From: Tetracentron sinense
Lineage: Eukaryota > Streptophyta > Magnoliopsida > Trochodendrales > Trochodendraceae
Length of the DNA stretch: 64,000 bases
Assembly: GCA_015143295.1 (NCBI GenBank)
Contig: CM026551.1
Span: forward strand, 49,154,034 to 49,218,033
Reading direction: 5' to 3'
The stretch's first letter is position 1; every line of letters starts with the position of its first letter. Below are positions 34,942-45,941 of the stretch, in pieces. Under the pieces are notes generated by a model. It made no database searches. It saw only the letters and a program-made list of their open reading frames with translations, and had not been told where the DNA came from. Made by a program: the position numbers and the translations under genes.

Positions 34942-35204
34942 TGTTGTAATAGGTCATCTAAATAAGCTCATCACAGCTTTAATATCTATTTACTTTATTA
35001 TGTTTTAGTGTCTAGTGTCTTTTATGTAATTAAGGGCATTTATGTCCTTTCATTCTGTTAATAATATAAAAGAAAAACTAAAGGGATGGAGAACAGTATT
35101 CTCCATACCCTATTTCTCTTCCTTCTTCCACTTTCTCTTCCTTCTTCCACTTCTCCTCTTTCTCTCTTCCAAAAACCCTAGTTCACTATTCCTAATTTTC
35201 TACT
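34942..35204 (+). repeat. Copia F 5' LTR
   Basis: 263 bp starting TGTTGTAATAGG and ending TTCTACT. Differs from the 3' copy by scattered changes and by an extra CTTCCTTCTTCCACTTT-like pyrimidine repeat. Confidence 0.92.
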
Positions 35205-35211
35205 TGGTATC

Positions 35212-36913
35212 CATGGTTCAAAATATCGGTATCGGTCGCCGTATCAGTAAGTCCAAAATAAGATTCATATCAGTGTATCAGTACCATATCGGTTGAATAC
35301 GGCGGAAAAATTCAGGATACGTTAAAAAAAAGTTTGGATATGCAAGTAAAAACTTGGATACCTTGCATAAAATCTCCTTTGATGCACATATAAGCTAAAA
35401 ACAAACTAAATGAAGGCCTCCAACTACACTTATAATCATATATATGAGAGTTAAAAAAATTTATAAGTTAAAAAAGGTGTGTGCGCTGATATACTAAGAG
35501 TTAGTGTATCTTAACCACACTTCATAAGAGTTAAAAGGGACACATTCTAGTTTTTTTTTTTTTTTAATATTAAAAAGAATTAACTCTAAAGTTAAAATTC
35601 TTAACCATAGGGTTAAATTTTTTTAAATCAAACCCTAAGAGTTAGTGTATCTTAACCACAGTTCATAGGAGTTTAAATGGACACATTCTAACCTTTTTTA
35701 AAAAAAAATTAACTCTAAAGTTAAAAATTCTTTACCATAGGATTAAATTTTTTTAAATCAAACCCTAAGAGTTAGTGTATCTTAACCACAATTCATAGGA
35801 GTTAAAAGGGACACATTCTAACCTTTTTTTTTAAATATATATATTAAAAAAATTAAATCTAAAGTTAAAAATTCTTAACCATAGGGTTAATTTTTTAAAA
35901 TAAAACTCCAAGAGTTGGTGTATCTTAACCACAATTAATAAGAGTTAAAGGGAAACATTCTAATTTTTTTTTTTTTTTAAATTAACTTTAAAGTTAAAAA
36001 TTCTTAAACATAGGGTTAATTTTTTAAAATAAAACCCTAAGAGTTAGTGTATCTTAACCACAGTTAATAAGAGTTAAAAGGGACACATTCTAATTTTTAA
36101 CTTTAAAGTTAAAAATTCTTGACCATATGGTTAATTTTTTTAAAATCAAACCCTAAGAGTTAATGTATCTTAACCACAGTTAATAGGAGTTAAAAGGGCT
36201 AAGTGAGGCTAACACTCCTTCAAATTAGGTAAAACACAATATAAGGTATGATCGTGTGTGTGCTGAGTGAGGCTAGCACTACTCTTCAAATTAGGTAAAA
36301 CACAACACAAAAGGACAAAAAGCCTGATGTGTGTGTGTGTCTGAGTGAGGCTAGCACTCCTTCAAATTGGTAAAACGTGCTTGAGCTTAAAAGCCTTCAA
36401 CAAAAACGAAAAAAAAAAATAGATCAACCAAACCTGTTTGGCCAAAAGAGGGAAGGGGCAAACCGCAAAGGCCAACACTCCTCTTCGATTTTGCGATCAA
36501 CAATGGCAAAGGATTTGGGCAATAACGGCAACGACAATTGAAGAAGATGGTGATCTACACTCTACATGCATAGGTAAGTACCCTAAATCCCTAATCTTCC
36601 TCCTCTACTAAAAAATCTGCTTTTTTTTCTTTTTCTCCTTCTCAATCTACTCTATAGAGTGTATTTGGGATCCTTCAAGATTTACAGAGAACCATCGGGT
36701 TCATATTCACGGGTTTTTTGTGCATTTGTAATCATTTTTTTTTTTTTAAACTGTTAGAAACCCGTATCGACAGCGTATCGCCCATATCAAGCTGTATCGA
36801 TACCGATACGACCGATATGGTCGATACGTTGTCAATATGGGGGATGTTTTTTTCAGGCATATCTAGGTATCGGGTTAGTGAAAAACTGATACGTATCAAT
36901 ATTTGAAACCATG
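35212..36913. mobile_element. hAT-like nonautonomous element in Copia F primer site
   Basis: 1702 bp. Left end CATGGTTCAAAATATCGG, inverted right end CATGGTTTCAAATATTG; both continue into repeated GTATCGG/CGATACG text. Perfect 8-bp target duplication TTGGTATC (35204-35211, 36914-36921), which is part of the tRNA-Met primer-binding site. No transposase found. The interior holds two tandem arrays. Confidence 0.95.
35470..36200. repeat. Tandem array of about 110-130-bp units
   Basis: About six degenerate copies of a unit containing GAGTTAGTGTATCTTAACCA, an AAGGGACACATTCTAA stretch, a T-run and TAAAGTTAAAAATTCTTA. It is followed at 36190-36380 by three copies of a shorter unit with GAGTGAGGCTAGCACT and a TTCAAATTAGGTAAAAC stretch. 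Related wording occurs at 47180-47600. Confidence 0.85.
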
Positions 36914-36914
36914 T

Positions 36915-36926
36915 TGGTATCAGAGC
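36915..36926 (+). promoter_or_regulatory. Copia F primer-binding site (displaced)
   Basis: TGGTATCAGAGC. The original site directly followed the 5' LTR at 35205; the hAT-like insertion split it and, by duplication of its first bases, left a full copy 1.7 kb from the LTR. Confidence 0.92.
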
Positions 36927-36970
36927 AAGAAATCAAGGTCTGCATTTTTCTTTTTCTTTTTTAATGGAAT

Positions 36971-37026
36971 GAATAGTGTCATGTGAATAGTGTCGCATGA
37001 ATAGTGTCGCATGAATAGTGTCGCGT
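36971..37026. repeat. 14-bp tandem repeat in Copia F leader
   Basis: Four copies of GAATAGTGTCGCAT with small changes. A partial version (GAATAGTACC, GTAAATAGTGTCG) is in the Copia H leader. Confidence 0.85.
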
Positions 37027-37620
37027 GAATCTTGTATGGTTTAATATTTTTGGAGTTCGAGTTGATTTTATTCAGAGTTTTTGGAATATTTAAGTTTCAT
37101 GCTCTCAAATGATTTTATGAAAGAAAAATCTGAATTACATCATTCGGGTTTAAAAGGTTTTTTGGGGTTGTTGATGGACATCTAGATCTACTATGAATCA
37201 TTAGATCTAGAGTGATAAATGTGTGGATTCATTGGTTTTAAGAAAGTGATAGTTGTTTGGAGTTTGTAAAAGGGTGTGATTCCACAAACCCTAAAGTTGT
37301 TCTGTAAGTTGTTTTTGTGAAAAACAACCATATTTAACCTCTATAAGAGGCGTTGGCAGTGTTTGATTGTATGAAGTTGAAAACCTTGGTGGAAGATTGT
37401 GAAGTGTGTAAGTTGCTAATTTGTATAAATCAGAATTGATTTAGATCTCTAATTGAGGAGTTGTTGGTATTTGAGAGATTCAGCTTATTTACTTGTTTGG
37501 TTTTTTAATCCCTAAGTAAGACATATGTTTGGGATTGGTGGTATGGAGTTCATCCAAGCATGCAGATCAGTACGCATAGTGCCTTCTTCGTTGGTATTGC
37601 CTCTTTTGAGGAATCATTAT

Positions 37621-39090
37621 GCTACCCCATCAACAGTCCTCTAAGGATACCCTTCCATTATCCAAAGCGGAACGTGAGCGCTTTATTCAGTTACTTTCAC
37701 AGATGGAGTTATCTTCTAGATTTCCCACTTTAGTTGCTCAGACAAGTACTCCTGCATCTGCCCATCAGGTATCTTCATAAACCTCACATGGCATTCCTTG
37801 GATAATTGATTCATAAGCCTTAAATCATATGACTGGTACGTCCACGATTTTCTCGTCTTACAACTCATGCTATAATCCTTAGAGAGTAAAAATAACTGAT
37901 AGTTCCTTTACATCTGTGTCTAGGAAAGGAAGCACTCATGTCACCTCTACACTCTCATTGGCATTTGTATTACATGTTCCTGGGTTTTCTATTAACCTTC
38001 TTTCTGTTAGTAGTTTAAGTGTTTAACTAAGCATTTGCATTGTAGTATAACATTTTTTTCATCCCATTGTGTATTTCAGGATTTGGTGACACAGAGGCAG
38101 ATTGGGAGTGGACATAAAGTGGATGGGCTTTACATCTTGGATCAGACTCCTGCTCCTATCTCTAGTGCTTTTCAATCTCGCAGTTCTATTAATAAAGACC
38201 AGATTTTTCTCTGGCATCGTCGGTTGGGTCACTTGTCATTTCAGTCCTTAAAATTTTGTTTCCTCGTTTGTTTGAGTTTGTCAATTTCTAAAGTTTACAG
38301 TGTGAAACTTGTGAATTGGCAAAACATATTCATGTTTCTTTTTCCCCCTAGTACTAAAAGAAGTTCATTTCCCTTTGAAATTGTCCATTCAAATGTACGG
38401 GGACCCTCTCCCACTCTATCCTTGTTTGTATTTCGTTTACTGATGATTATTTCTACTACACTTGGTTATACCTGTCGAAAACTACAGATGAGGTGCCCAA
38501 TACTATTCGTACATTTCATAGCATGATAAGAAATCAATTCGACAAGAATGTCAAGATATTTCTCTCTAATCATGGTCGCGAATACCTTCAAGGATCACTT
38601 AGAGCTTACTTTGATGAACATGGAATTATTCATCAAAACAGTTGTGTATACACGCCACAACAAGTTGGAGTTGCGGAACTAAAGAACCATCGTTTGCTTG
38701 AGGTTGTTCGAAGTTTCTTCTTACAATTGAAAGTAGAAAAAAAGTTTTGGTCTGAGGCAGTGCTTACAGCAGTGTATTTGATTAACCGGATGCCCTTTTG
38801 GGTTTTGGATTTCAAGTCTCCACATCAGTTATTGCGTCCTGAGAGTCCTCCTTTTAGTCTTCTGCTTTGTGTCTTTGGTTGTACTCGTTTTCTTAATATC
38901 CTGGGTCCAAACCGTTCTAAGTTGGATCCTAAGTCCACCAAATGTCTCTTCCTAGGATACTCCTCTACACAAAAGGAGTATAAGGTATATGATCCCTTGA
39001 CAGGTAAGTGGTTTATCTCTAAGGATGTTTCTTTCTTTGAGTCGGTTCCATTTTTTTTCTGGGGTTCCTCTTCAGGGGGAGAGTGTTAGT
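37621..39090 (+). pseudogene. Copia F gag tail, protease and integrase
   Basis: Starts with a gag tail (LSKAERERFIQLLSQMELSS), then the protease motif WIIDS-stop-ALNHMT at 37799, where the active-site Gly codon is a stop. Gag-pre-integrase WHRRLGHLSFQSL is near 38215. Integrase follows with HSNVRGPSP (first Asp to Asn), LSNHGREYLQG (second Asp to Asn) and QQVGVAELKNH (Glu kept). A frameshift at about 38490 splits integrase. The C-terminal part ends with DPLTGKWFISKDVSFFES near 39040. Confidence 0.9.
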
Positions 39091-40930
39091 GAAGAGATAC
39101 CCTTACCCATCTTAATTCATATTCTAAGAGAAACTCCTTTAGTGTCGTTGTTGTCCTCTTTTGATGACACTAGAGAGAAGGAAAATGAGTTAAAGACATA
39201 TTCAAGACGTTCCAACTTCCAAGTTGGAGCCTCAATCAATTGGACAACACCCTCAGCATACCTCTGTGGACCCAGATCCATCTACTTCTCCAGTTGCTCT
39301 CAGTCAGGTAATTCTTCATCTTTACCCAGCACTACAGATCTTGATGCTCATATTACCTTACGCAAAGGAAAACGCACTTGTAAATCTCATCCTATCTCTA
39401 ACTTCATTTCTTATGAATCTTGCTTTCCATTTATTCGTGGTTTTGTCTCATCTTTATCTTCAATATCTATTCCATCTAGAGTCATAGATGCATTGCAACA
39501 CCTTAAGTGGAAGGAAGCAATGTGGGAGGAAATGAAAGCACTCACACAAAATATTACATGGAACTTGTTTATACCATAAAATACAAGGTTGATGGTACTG
39601 TTGACAGATACAAAGCAAGGTTGATCACTAAGGGATTCATACAGACCTATGGGATCGATTATCAGGAATCATTTGCTCCCGTAGCCAAAATGAATACAAT
39701 CAGAATTCATCTTTTAGTAGCAGCAAATTAGTCCTGGCCTCTTTTTCAGTAGGATGTGAAAAACGTTTTTCTTCATGGAAATCTATAAGAAGTTTATATG
39801 ACTTTACCTCCTAAGTTTAATGTTCAGAATCAAAAGGGTAAATTTTGTCACATGAAGAAGGCAATTTATGGCCTTAAACAGTCCCCTAGAGCTTGGTTTG
39901 AAAGGTTTAGTGGAGTTATGAAGAAGTTTGGGTATACTTAATGTCACTCATATCATATACTGTTTGTGAAGCATTTGGGAAACACAACTACTGCACTTCT
40001 AGTGTATGTAGATGATATTGTTGTAACTAAAGATAACCCAGTGGAGGTATAGAATCATAGGGATCTTCTGGCCAAAGAGTTTGAGATTAAAGATTTAGGT
40101 TTGCTCAGGTATTTCCTTGGGATTGAAGTTGCCCACTCAAGGAAGGGCATCTTCATATCTCAGAGAAAATATATCATTGATCTGTTGGAATACACAGGAA
40201 AGTTTGGCTCAAAACCTGTGGGAACTCATATGGAAGCTGATGTTAAGCTTGACTATAAGAGTGGCGAGTTACTTGAAGATGTTGGTATGTTCCTGACACT
40301 TGTTGGTAGGCTGATTTACTTATATACTTGACTTGTCCCGATATTGCTTATACAGTCAGTATAATCAATCAGTTCATGCACAGTTCTAGAACTATACACC
40401 TTGAGGCTGCAGAATTGAATTTGGAGATACTTAAAGTCTTCACCAAGTCGAGGGTTATAATTCAGACGGAATAAACACTTGAAGGTAGAGGTGTAAAAAA
40501 ATGTTGATTGGGCTGGGTCAGTCACAAATCGCCAATCTACATCAGGCTATTGCACCATGGTTGGTGGAAATTTGGTTACCTTGAGAAGTAAGAAGCAATC
40601 TATGGTTGCACGGTCTAGCGCCGAAGCAGAGTACAGAGTCATGGCTCATGGAGCCCGTGAGTTATTGTGGATCAAGAACTTGATGATGGAACAGGGTTTC
40701 TCAAACCCATCGGAAATGACACTCTATTATGATAATAGAGTTGCTATTAGCATTACACATAATCAGTGCAACATGACAGGACCAAACATATTGAGGTTGA
40801 CAAACATTTCATAAACGAGAAGATAGTTTCGAAGATAATTAGTCTTGCCTTTGTAAGAAAAAAAGACCAGTTAGCAGATGTTCTTACGAAGGCGGTTGCT
40901 GCAATCGCGTTATCATGAGCTTATTGGCAA
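39091..40930 (+). pseudogene. Copia F linker, reverse transcriptase and RNase H
   Basis: Ser/Pro-rich linker to about 39480, then RT ([19 protein letters not shown], then in another frame [20 protein letters not shown]). The YVDD box is intact near 40005. Further on: EIKDLGLLRYFLGIEVAHSR and RKYIIDLLEYTGKF. RNase H is broken: ADWAGSA-type text is lost and the frame resumes at 40557 (GGNLVTLRSKKQSMVARSSA, EAEYRVMAHGARELLWIKN) to the C-terminus at about 40930. Stops at 39577, 39729, 39938 and others. Confidence 0.9.
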
Positions 40931-40978
40931 GCTTGGCATGCTGAACATTTATGCCCCGCTTGAGGGCTTGAGATGGAG

Positions 40979-41220
40979 TGTCGTAATGGGCCATCTAAAT
41001 TAGCTCATCACAGCTTTAATATCTAGTTATGTTACTATATTTTAGTGTCTATTGTCTTTTATATAATTAAGGGCATTTATGTCATTTCATTTTGTTAATA
41101 ATATAAAACAAGAGCTAAAGGGATGAAGAACAATATTCTCCATACCCTATTTCTTTTCCTTTTCCTCTTCTCCTCTTTCTCTCTTCCACAACCCCTAGTT
41201 TACTATTCCCAATTTCTACT
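40979..41220 (+). repeat. Copia F 3' LTR
   Basis: 242 bp, starts TGTCGTAATGGG after a purine-rich run (GAGATGGAG), ends CTACT. Same order of blocks as the 5' LTR. Confidence 0.92.
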
Positions 41221-41225
41221 CTTTC

Positions 41226-42764
41226 AAAAGAGAGATGAGCATCTTGTGATTTTCAAAAGTGGAACAAACTGGAGTCAAATCAACTTTATTTTTTTTTTTT
41301 ATTTATGAGGAATGAGCTATCATTCAAATGATAATGGTAGTTTCATTTATGCAAAAATTTTCTTTAGATCTGAGAGGTTAACATCTTCTTATGCATTGTC
41401 AGCATAAATTTGATGTTGTCAATCGTTGATCCAATTAAGGACTATATACGAGTAAATTAGGTCATGCACATGATGAATGAAAAGTGTGTAAATACTCAAC
41501 AAGAAAGCCACCACTCTAGATAAGAAAGATTATATTCAGGTGATATTTATTTAAATGACTCAAAAATCCAACCGGTGATTTTAGATGGAAAAGTATAATC
41601 ATAAAAAAAATATATATATATATATATATAATTATATATATACATATATATATATGTATATATATATTGATTATGAAAATTAGTATTTATATAATTTTGT
41701 GAAAGTATTTCCAAAAGAGTTTGGGAGTCAAATTCAATGTCATGAGAAATAAAAGTTTAATAAGTCAGGAACTTGATAGTGATTTGTATCCTTTACGTAA
41801 GGCTTATATGTAATATTGAATGGTGGAAGGACTAATTTATAAAGCATTTGGAAGAAACGACCTTACTTATAATTCTCTATTCTTTAAGAGTTCAATTGTA
41901 ATGTGTTGATGGGCATTATTACAATTAGTGTAAGGGTTTCCTAATTCTATCACTACTAAAGAATGAAATTCCACACACTAAGTATTCCTATTAAAGATCT
42001 AATTGCTTAAAAAGCAATTAGAAACACCAAGCTAAGGGCCGGCCATATGGTCCTATGGGGACTGTCTACTCTCTAATGAAGTTTCACTTGCACTAGGACT
42101 TCTCTCTCCTATTGTAAAAAATCTCATTGATTTCTCTCAAATCTTAATAACACATACCACAGGTCCAAGAGAGGGAGAGAGATTTTTATTAATTTTATTT
42201 TTGCAGATAAATAGAAGGAGAACCCTAGTTACCGCCTCATCTATAGAGAAGGATCGTCTTCTTTCCTTGTTGATTTTGGAACACAAAGGGAAAGCTCATG
42301 TGAATAAAAAAAAGGAGGCTTCACACTTGGTAATCTAAGGAATAATGTTCTCTCCTCCTTGAGATTATGATGCACATGTGAAGGATCTTGTTTGGAAAAA
42401 TTGCTTTCCAACACAATTTTTTTGTGATATGTGTTTCTAACCCTATAGGCTAACACACACACACACATATATATATATGTATATATATATATATAATCTG
42501 TGTGTGTATTTAGGCTAGTACACAGTCTAAGCCTCTAGTGACAAGGTGAGCCTATCGCCTGGTCTCCCTTATAATGGTATTGTTTTGAGGTAGTATGGGG
42601 GTTCTACAGCAAAATAAATACACAACAACAAAATCTAGAGAGAGAGAGAGAGAAGAATGAATACGAAAAAGGATAAAGAGAAAAAAGAAGTTGATTAGCC
42701 TGACTTGTACGACTACATCAATTGGGATTTCTGGAATATATGCTTGGGAGAACAGATTTTGGGC
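41226..42764. other. TPS1 intron with simple repeats
   Basis: Noncoding. (TA)n runs at 41610-41667, (CA)n/(TA)n/(TG)n at 42451-42512. No gene seen. Confidence 0.6.
41610..41667. repeat. (TA)n microsatellite
   Basis: TATA-type dinucleotide run with rare interruptions. Confidence 0.95.
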
Positions 42765-44298
42765 TTGGATGAGAGCATGAGTTGAGTCAGTTAGGACTTC
42801 TGTGCTTATCAATGGCTCCCCTCATGGTTACCCGCTCTCACCTCTTCTGTTTATCATTGTTTCGGAAACTTTGAGTTGAATGATTCAAAAAGCCTTGCCC
42901 TCGATGTGGGAAGGTTTTATCATTGGTTGTGGCAACCTACACATCTCCCATGTCCAATTCGTAGATGATACTCTTCTGTTCTATGAAGCGTCCTGCACGA
43001 CGTTGGCCCTCGTCAAATGCCTCTTTCGTTGCTTCGAAGCAGTGTCGGGGTTAAGAATAAACTTTGGGAAGAGTGTTATGTTTGGAGTGGGAGAGATGCC
43101 GAATCTAGGGGAGTTGGCAACCAACTTAGGGTGTAGGGACAGGGATTTTTCCAACAACATATCTAGGGCTTCCCTTAGGTTCTTCAATTAAAGCGAAGTC
43201 GGTCTGGAGTTCGGTCATTGACAAATTCTCTAAGCACCTACAAGGCTGGATATCTTGCTTTCTTTCCAAAGGGGGGGAACTGGCCTTACTTAAAAGCACC
43301 CTATGCAGCTTGTTGACATACTTTCTTTCCCTGTTCACCATTCTTGTCTCGATTTCTTCCACCCTTGAAAGGATCCAAAGGGACTTTCTATGGAATGAGA
43401 AAGTCGATAATGGAAAGTATCATTTGGTGGACTATAAAACCATATCCTTACCTAAGAGTAGCAATGGTCTAAACATTCCTCATCTTCTTAGTTCGGTGAG
43501 GAGGAGGGAAGTTTGTGGAAGGAGGTGATAGTAGCCAGGCATGGGTCAGTTAATAGATGGCGCCCTAAGATTGAGCAGGGTCCTTTGAGAGTCGAGGTCT
43601 GGAAGGATATGCTACAAGCTTATGTGAATTTCTCTTCCTTCACCCACCTTAAGGTGGGCAATGGGGAGCACATTAGTTTTTGGAACGATCGCTGGTGTGG
43701 TCACGCCACACTTAGACAATCATACGGCAACCTTTTCTTCTTTGCATCCAACAAAGAGGCTTCAGTAGTAGATTATTTAGATTGGCATGAAGGGGCTCTG
43801 GTTTGGACTCCCAAACTAAGGGAGGAGTCTGTGGATCACTTATTGCTACATTGTCCGGTAGCAAGAGAGGTTTGGTCCTATTTCCTTTCTCATCTAGCAT
43901 CCATTGAATCTTTCCCGGTTCCTTTCAGAGCTTCTTATCTTGCTAACTGCCTATGGCGTTTCCATTGCCAGCGGGGATAGTTTGGCCTCTCCTTCCAGGG
44001 ACAATAGCTTGGTCCCTCTGGAATGAGAGGACTATGAGAGTATTCGAAGACTCTTTCATGACGATTCCCCTGATCCAGGCTCAGGTTCGTTACCTAGTTT
44101 CAGCCTGGGTGCAGTTGGGGGAGTTGATGGGGATCCATGGGGGAACACTTTTGCATTGTGATTGTTTGTTACTTATTATATCGCTCTGCTCACTCTTGTT
44201 CTGCTTTTCTCTTCCCTTGGTTTACTGTTGGTGAACCTTGTGATGTAGACTCTCTTTACTTCTTTTATATATAATCTTGCTATTTACCAATCAAAAAA
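42765..44298 (+). pseudogene. LINE (L1-type) remnant, 5' truncated
   Basis: ORF2 C-terminal half of a plant L1. RT: SVLINGSPHGYPLSPLLF near 42800, catalytic box FVDDTLLFYEA near 42960 (usual FADD has Val for Ala), SGLRINFGKSVMFGVGE. Then KHLQGWISCFLSKGGELALL, IQRDFLWNEKVDNGKYHLV, KVGNGEHISFWNDRWCG near 43660 and a zf-RVT part ESVDHLLLHCPVAREVWSY at 43830. Shifts and stops occur, and a deletion joins two parts near 43825. The 3' end shows an oligo-A at 44290-44298, the mark of LINE insertion; the 5' part is missing. Confidence 0.88.
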
Positions 44299-44542
44299 AA
44301 TTAGTGGCTTTCATCATTGAGTCTGCTCACTCTCAAGACTTCTTTTCTAATACCCTTGAAAGAAGCTCCACAATTCTCCCACAAACTTCCATGATATTGA
44401 TTGATTAATAGGAGTAAATAAAATATTATAATTACAATAGTGTTAGTAAGTTAAAATTAGAGGAAATAAGAAAAAAAAAACAATGATAAACAAAATTTGA
44501 CAACCGACAAACAAACAATAAAGACTCTACCTAATAGATCTA

Positions 44543-44806
44543 GGCCTATTATAAATAAATTTACGGATACAGGCATGAATTAGGTTACATTGTCCTTAAG
44601 AATTCTTTACAATTTTACTCACTTTCTCTATTTTCAATGGATCTTTGTTCTTATTCATAGGATTAGAAAAGTTGGCCTATTATAAATAAATTCAAGGATA
44701 CGGGCATGAATTTGGTTACATTGTGCTTAAGAATTCTTTACAATTTTACTCACTTTCTCTATTTTCAATGGATCTTTGTTCTAATTCATATAGGATTAGA
44801 AAAGTC
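44543..44806. repeat. Tandem duplication of about 131 bp next to a TPS1 exon
   Basis: Copies at 44543-44673 and 44674-44806, about 95 percent alike by eye, both starting GGCCTATTATAAATAAATT. The right copy ends about 94 bp from the TPS1 exon at 44900, inside the intron downstream of it. Confidence 0.88.
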
Positions 44807-44899
44807 AAGTAGTTTTTATCCAGAAAAAAGAGAGTCAAGACAATTTGTGGTCAATAAGGACAATAAAGAATTCAAACATAACTGTACAAAAATGAGTAC

Positions 44900-44948
44900 C
44901 AGTAATTGCATATAGTGCACATAAAGCTTGAAAGTCAAGAGATCGATC
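44900..44948 (-). CDS. TPS1: TPS1 exon (second visible; 49 nt)
   Basis: 16 codons plus G: DRSLDFQALCALYAIT. Acceptor CTACAG, donor GTACTC. It follows PIHHL of the 54195-54283 exon and its last G joins AT of the next exon to give Asp ([10 protein letters not shown]). In TPS1 proteins this segment lies between the sugar-phosphate-binding part and the UDP-binding part of the synthase domain. The exon is very short and lies between introns of 9.2 and 11.1 kb. Found by protein match and splice-phase fit; no alternative reading fits as well. Confidence 0.94.
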
Positions 44949-45439
44949 CTGTAGATAGAGAAAAAATGCTTTAGAAAAATTCTCATATCTTGTTAACGAC
45001 AAAGTTCGAGAAGATAATAAGAGAACATGAGTTGGCTAACTTGTCAAGCTTTGCATGACAAAACAGAATAAAGCATGCAACATTCTTAAGAGTAGACAAT
45101 TCATAAAATATTTTAATTCCTTGGTCTTTGAATCATAATAATAAATCTCGCAATGACCATTATGTAACAGTTGTTATATAAATATTTATGTAATACCCAA
45201 ACCAATACGAGCCACACTAAGTTACGTAATGAACATTATGTAACGTTTGATGCAATATTACACATGGTGGGTTTTAGAAACCCAATTATCTCAAATTTTC
45301 TTACAATTTTCACTTTCTCCTCCTAAAGATTTAACACGAATACTCCAACTTTTTTTTTGGGATCAACAAGTAGATCTACACTACGAATCTAAAATCAAAG
45401 CTTCAAAACCAACTTTTGGAAAGAAAAAAATCAGCTTGT

Positions 45440-45826
45440 ACTTTTTCAATTAATGTGAAGCAAGATATAGAAGAATGTGTAGTCTTCAGTGATTCTAAGC
45501 AATACAGAAGGTTAGTGGGCAAAGTCATTTATCTTATAGTTACTTGTCCAGATATTAATTTTGTTGTTGGTATGGTGAGTCAATATATGCAAGAGCAAAA
45601 GCAAGTTCCTTGGGATGTAGTATGTCGAATTTTAAGGCACATTAAAGGTGCAATAGGAAAAGGTCTTATTTATAGGCCGAATTAGAGTTTGGTGATAATT
45701 TTTCTTATGTAAACAGTGAAGGTTCAGCCTCTGACAGGAGTTCAACATCAGGTTATTGCACTTTTGTTCGTGGAATTTTAGTAACAAGGAAACCAAGAAG
45801 CAAGGTGTGGTAGCAAACTCTAGTGC
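45440..45826 (+). pseudogene. Copia RT/RNase H fragment
   Basis: Reads SDSKQYRRLVGKVIYLIVTC, then PDINFVVGMVSQYMQEQKQV and ILRHIKGAIGKGLIYRPN, then in another frame SASDRSSTSGYCTFV and KKQGVVANSSA. It stops where AEAEY is expected and runs into gag sequence of Copia G, so an illegitimate joint lies near 45827. Confidence 0.8.
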
Positions 45827-45941
45827 TACCTCTTCATTAACTCCTCCTACAGAAAGTTCCTCATCATTCTCGAACACTTCTCCTACAACTTGTATTAATC
45901 ATCTCTAGCGTCTCCTAAACCAATTGGAAGGTCCTTATACC

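Larger units (their letters stand above)
34942..41220 (+). mobile_element. Copia F, LTR retrotransposon with nested hAT-like element
   Basis: 5' LTR 34942-35204 and 3' LTR 40979-41220, with perfect 5-bp target duplication CTTTC (34937-34941, 41221-41225). Contains the tail of gag, protease, integrase, RT and RNase H. Most of gag is missing. Without the 1.7-kb insertion it is about 4.6 kb. Many stops and lost catalytic residues make it inactive. Confidence 0.95.
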
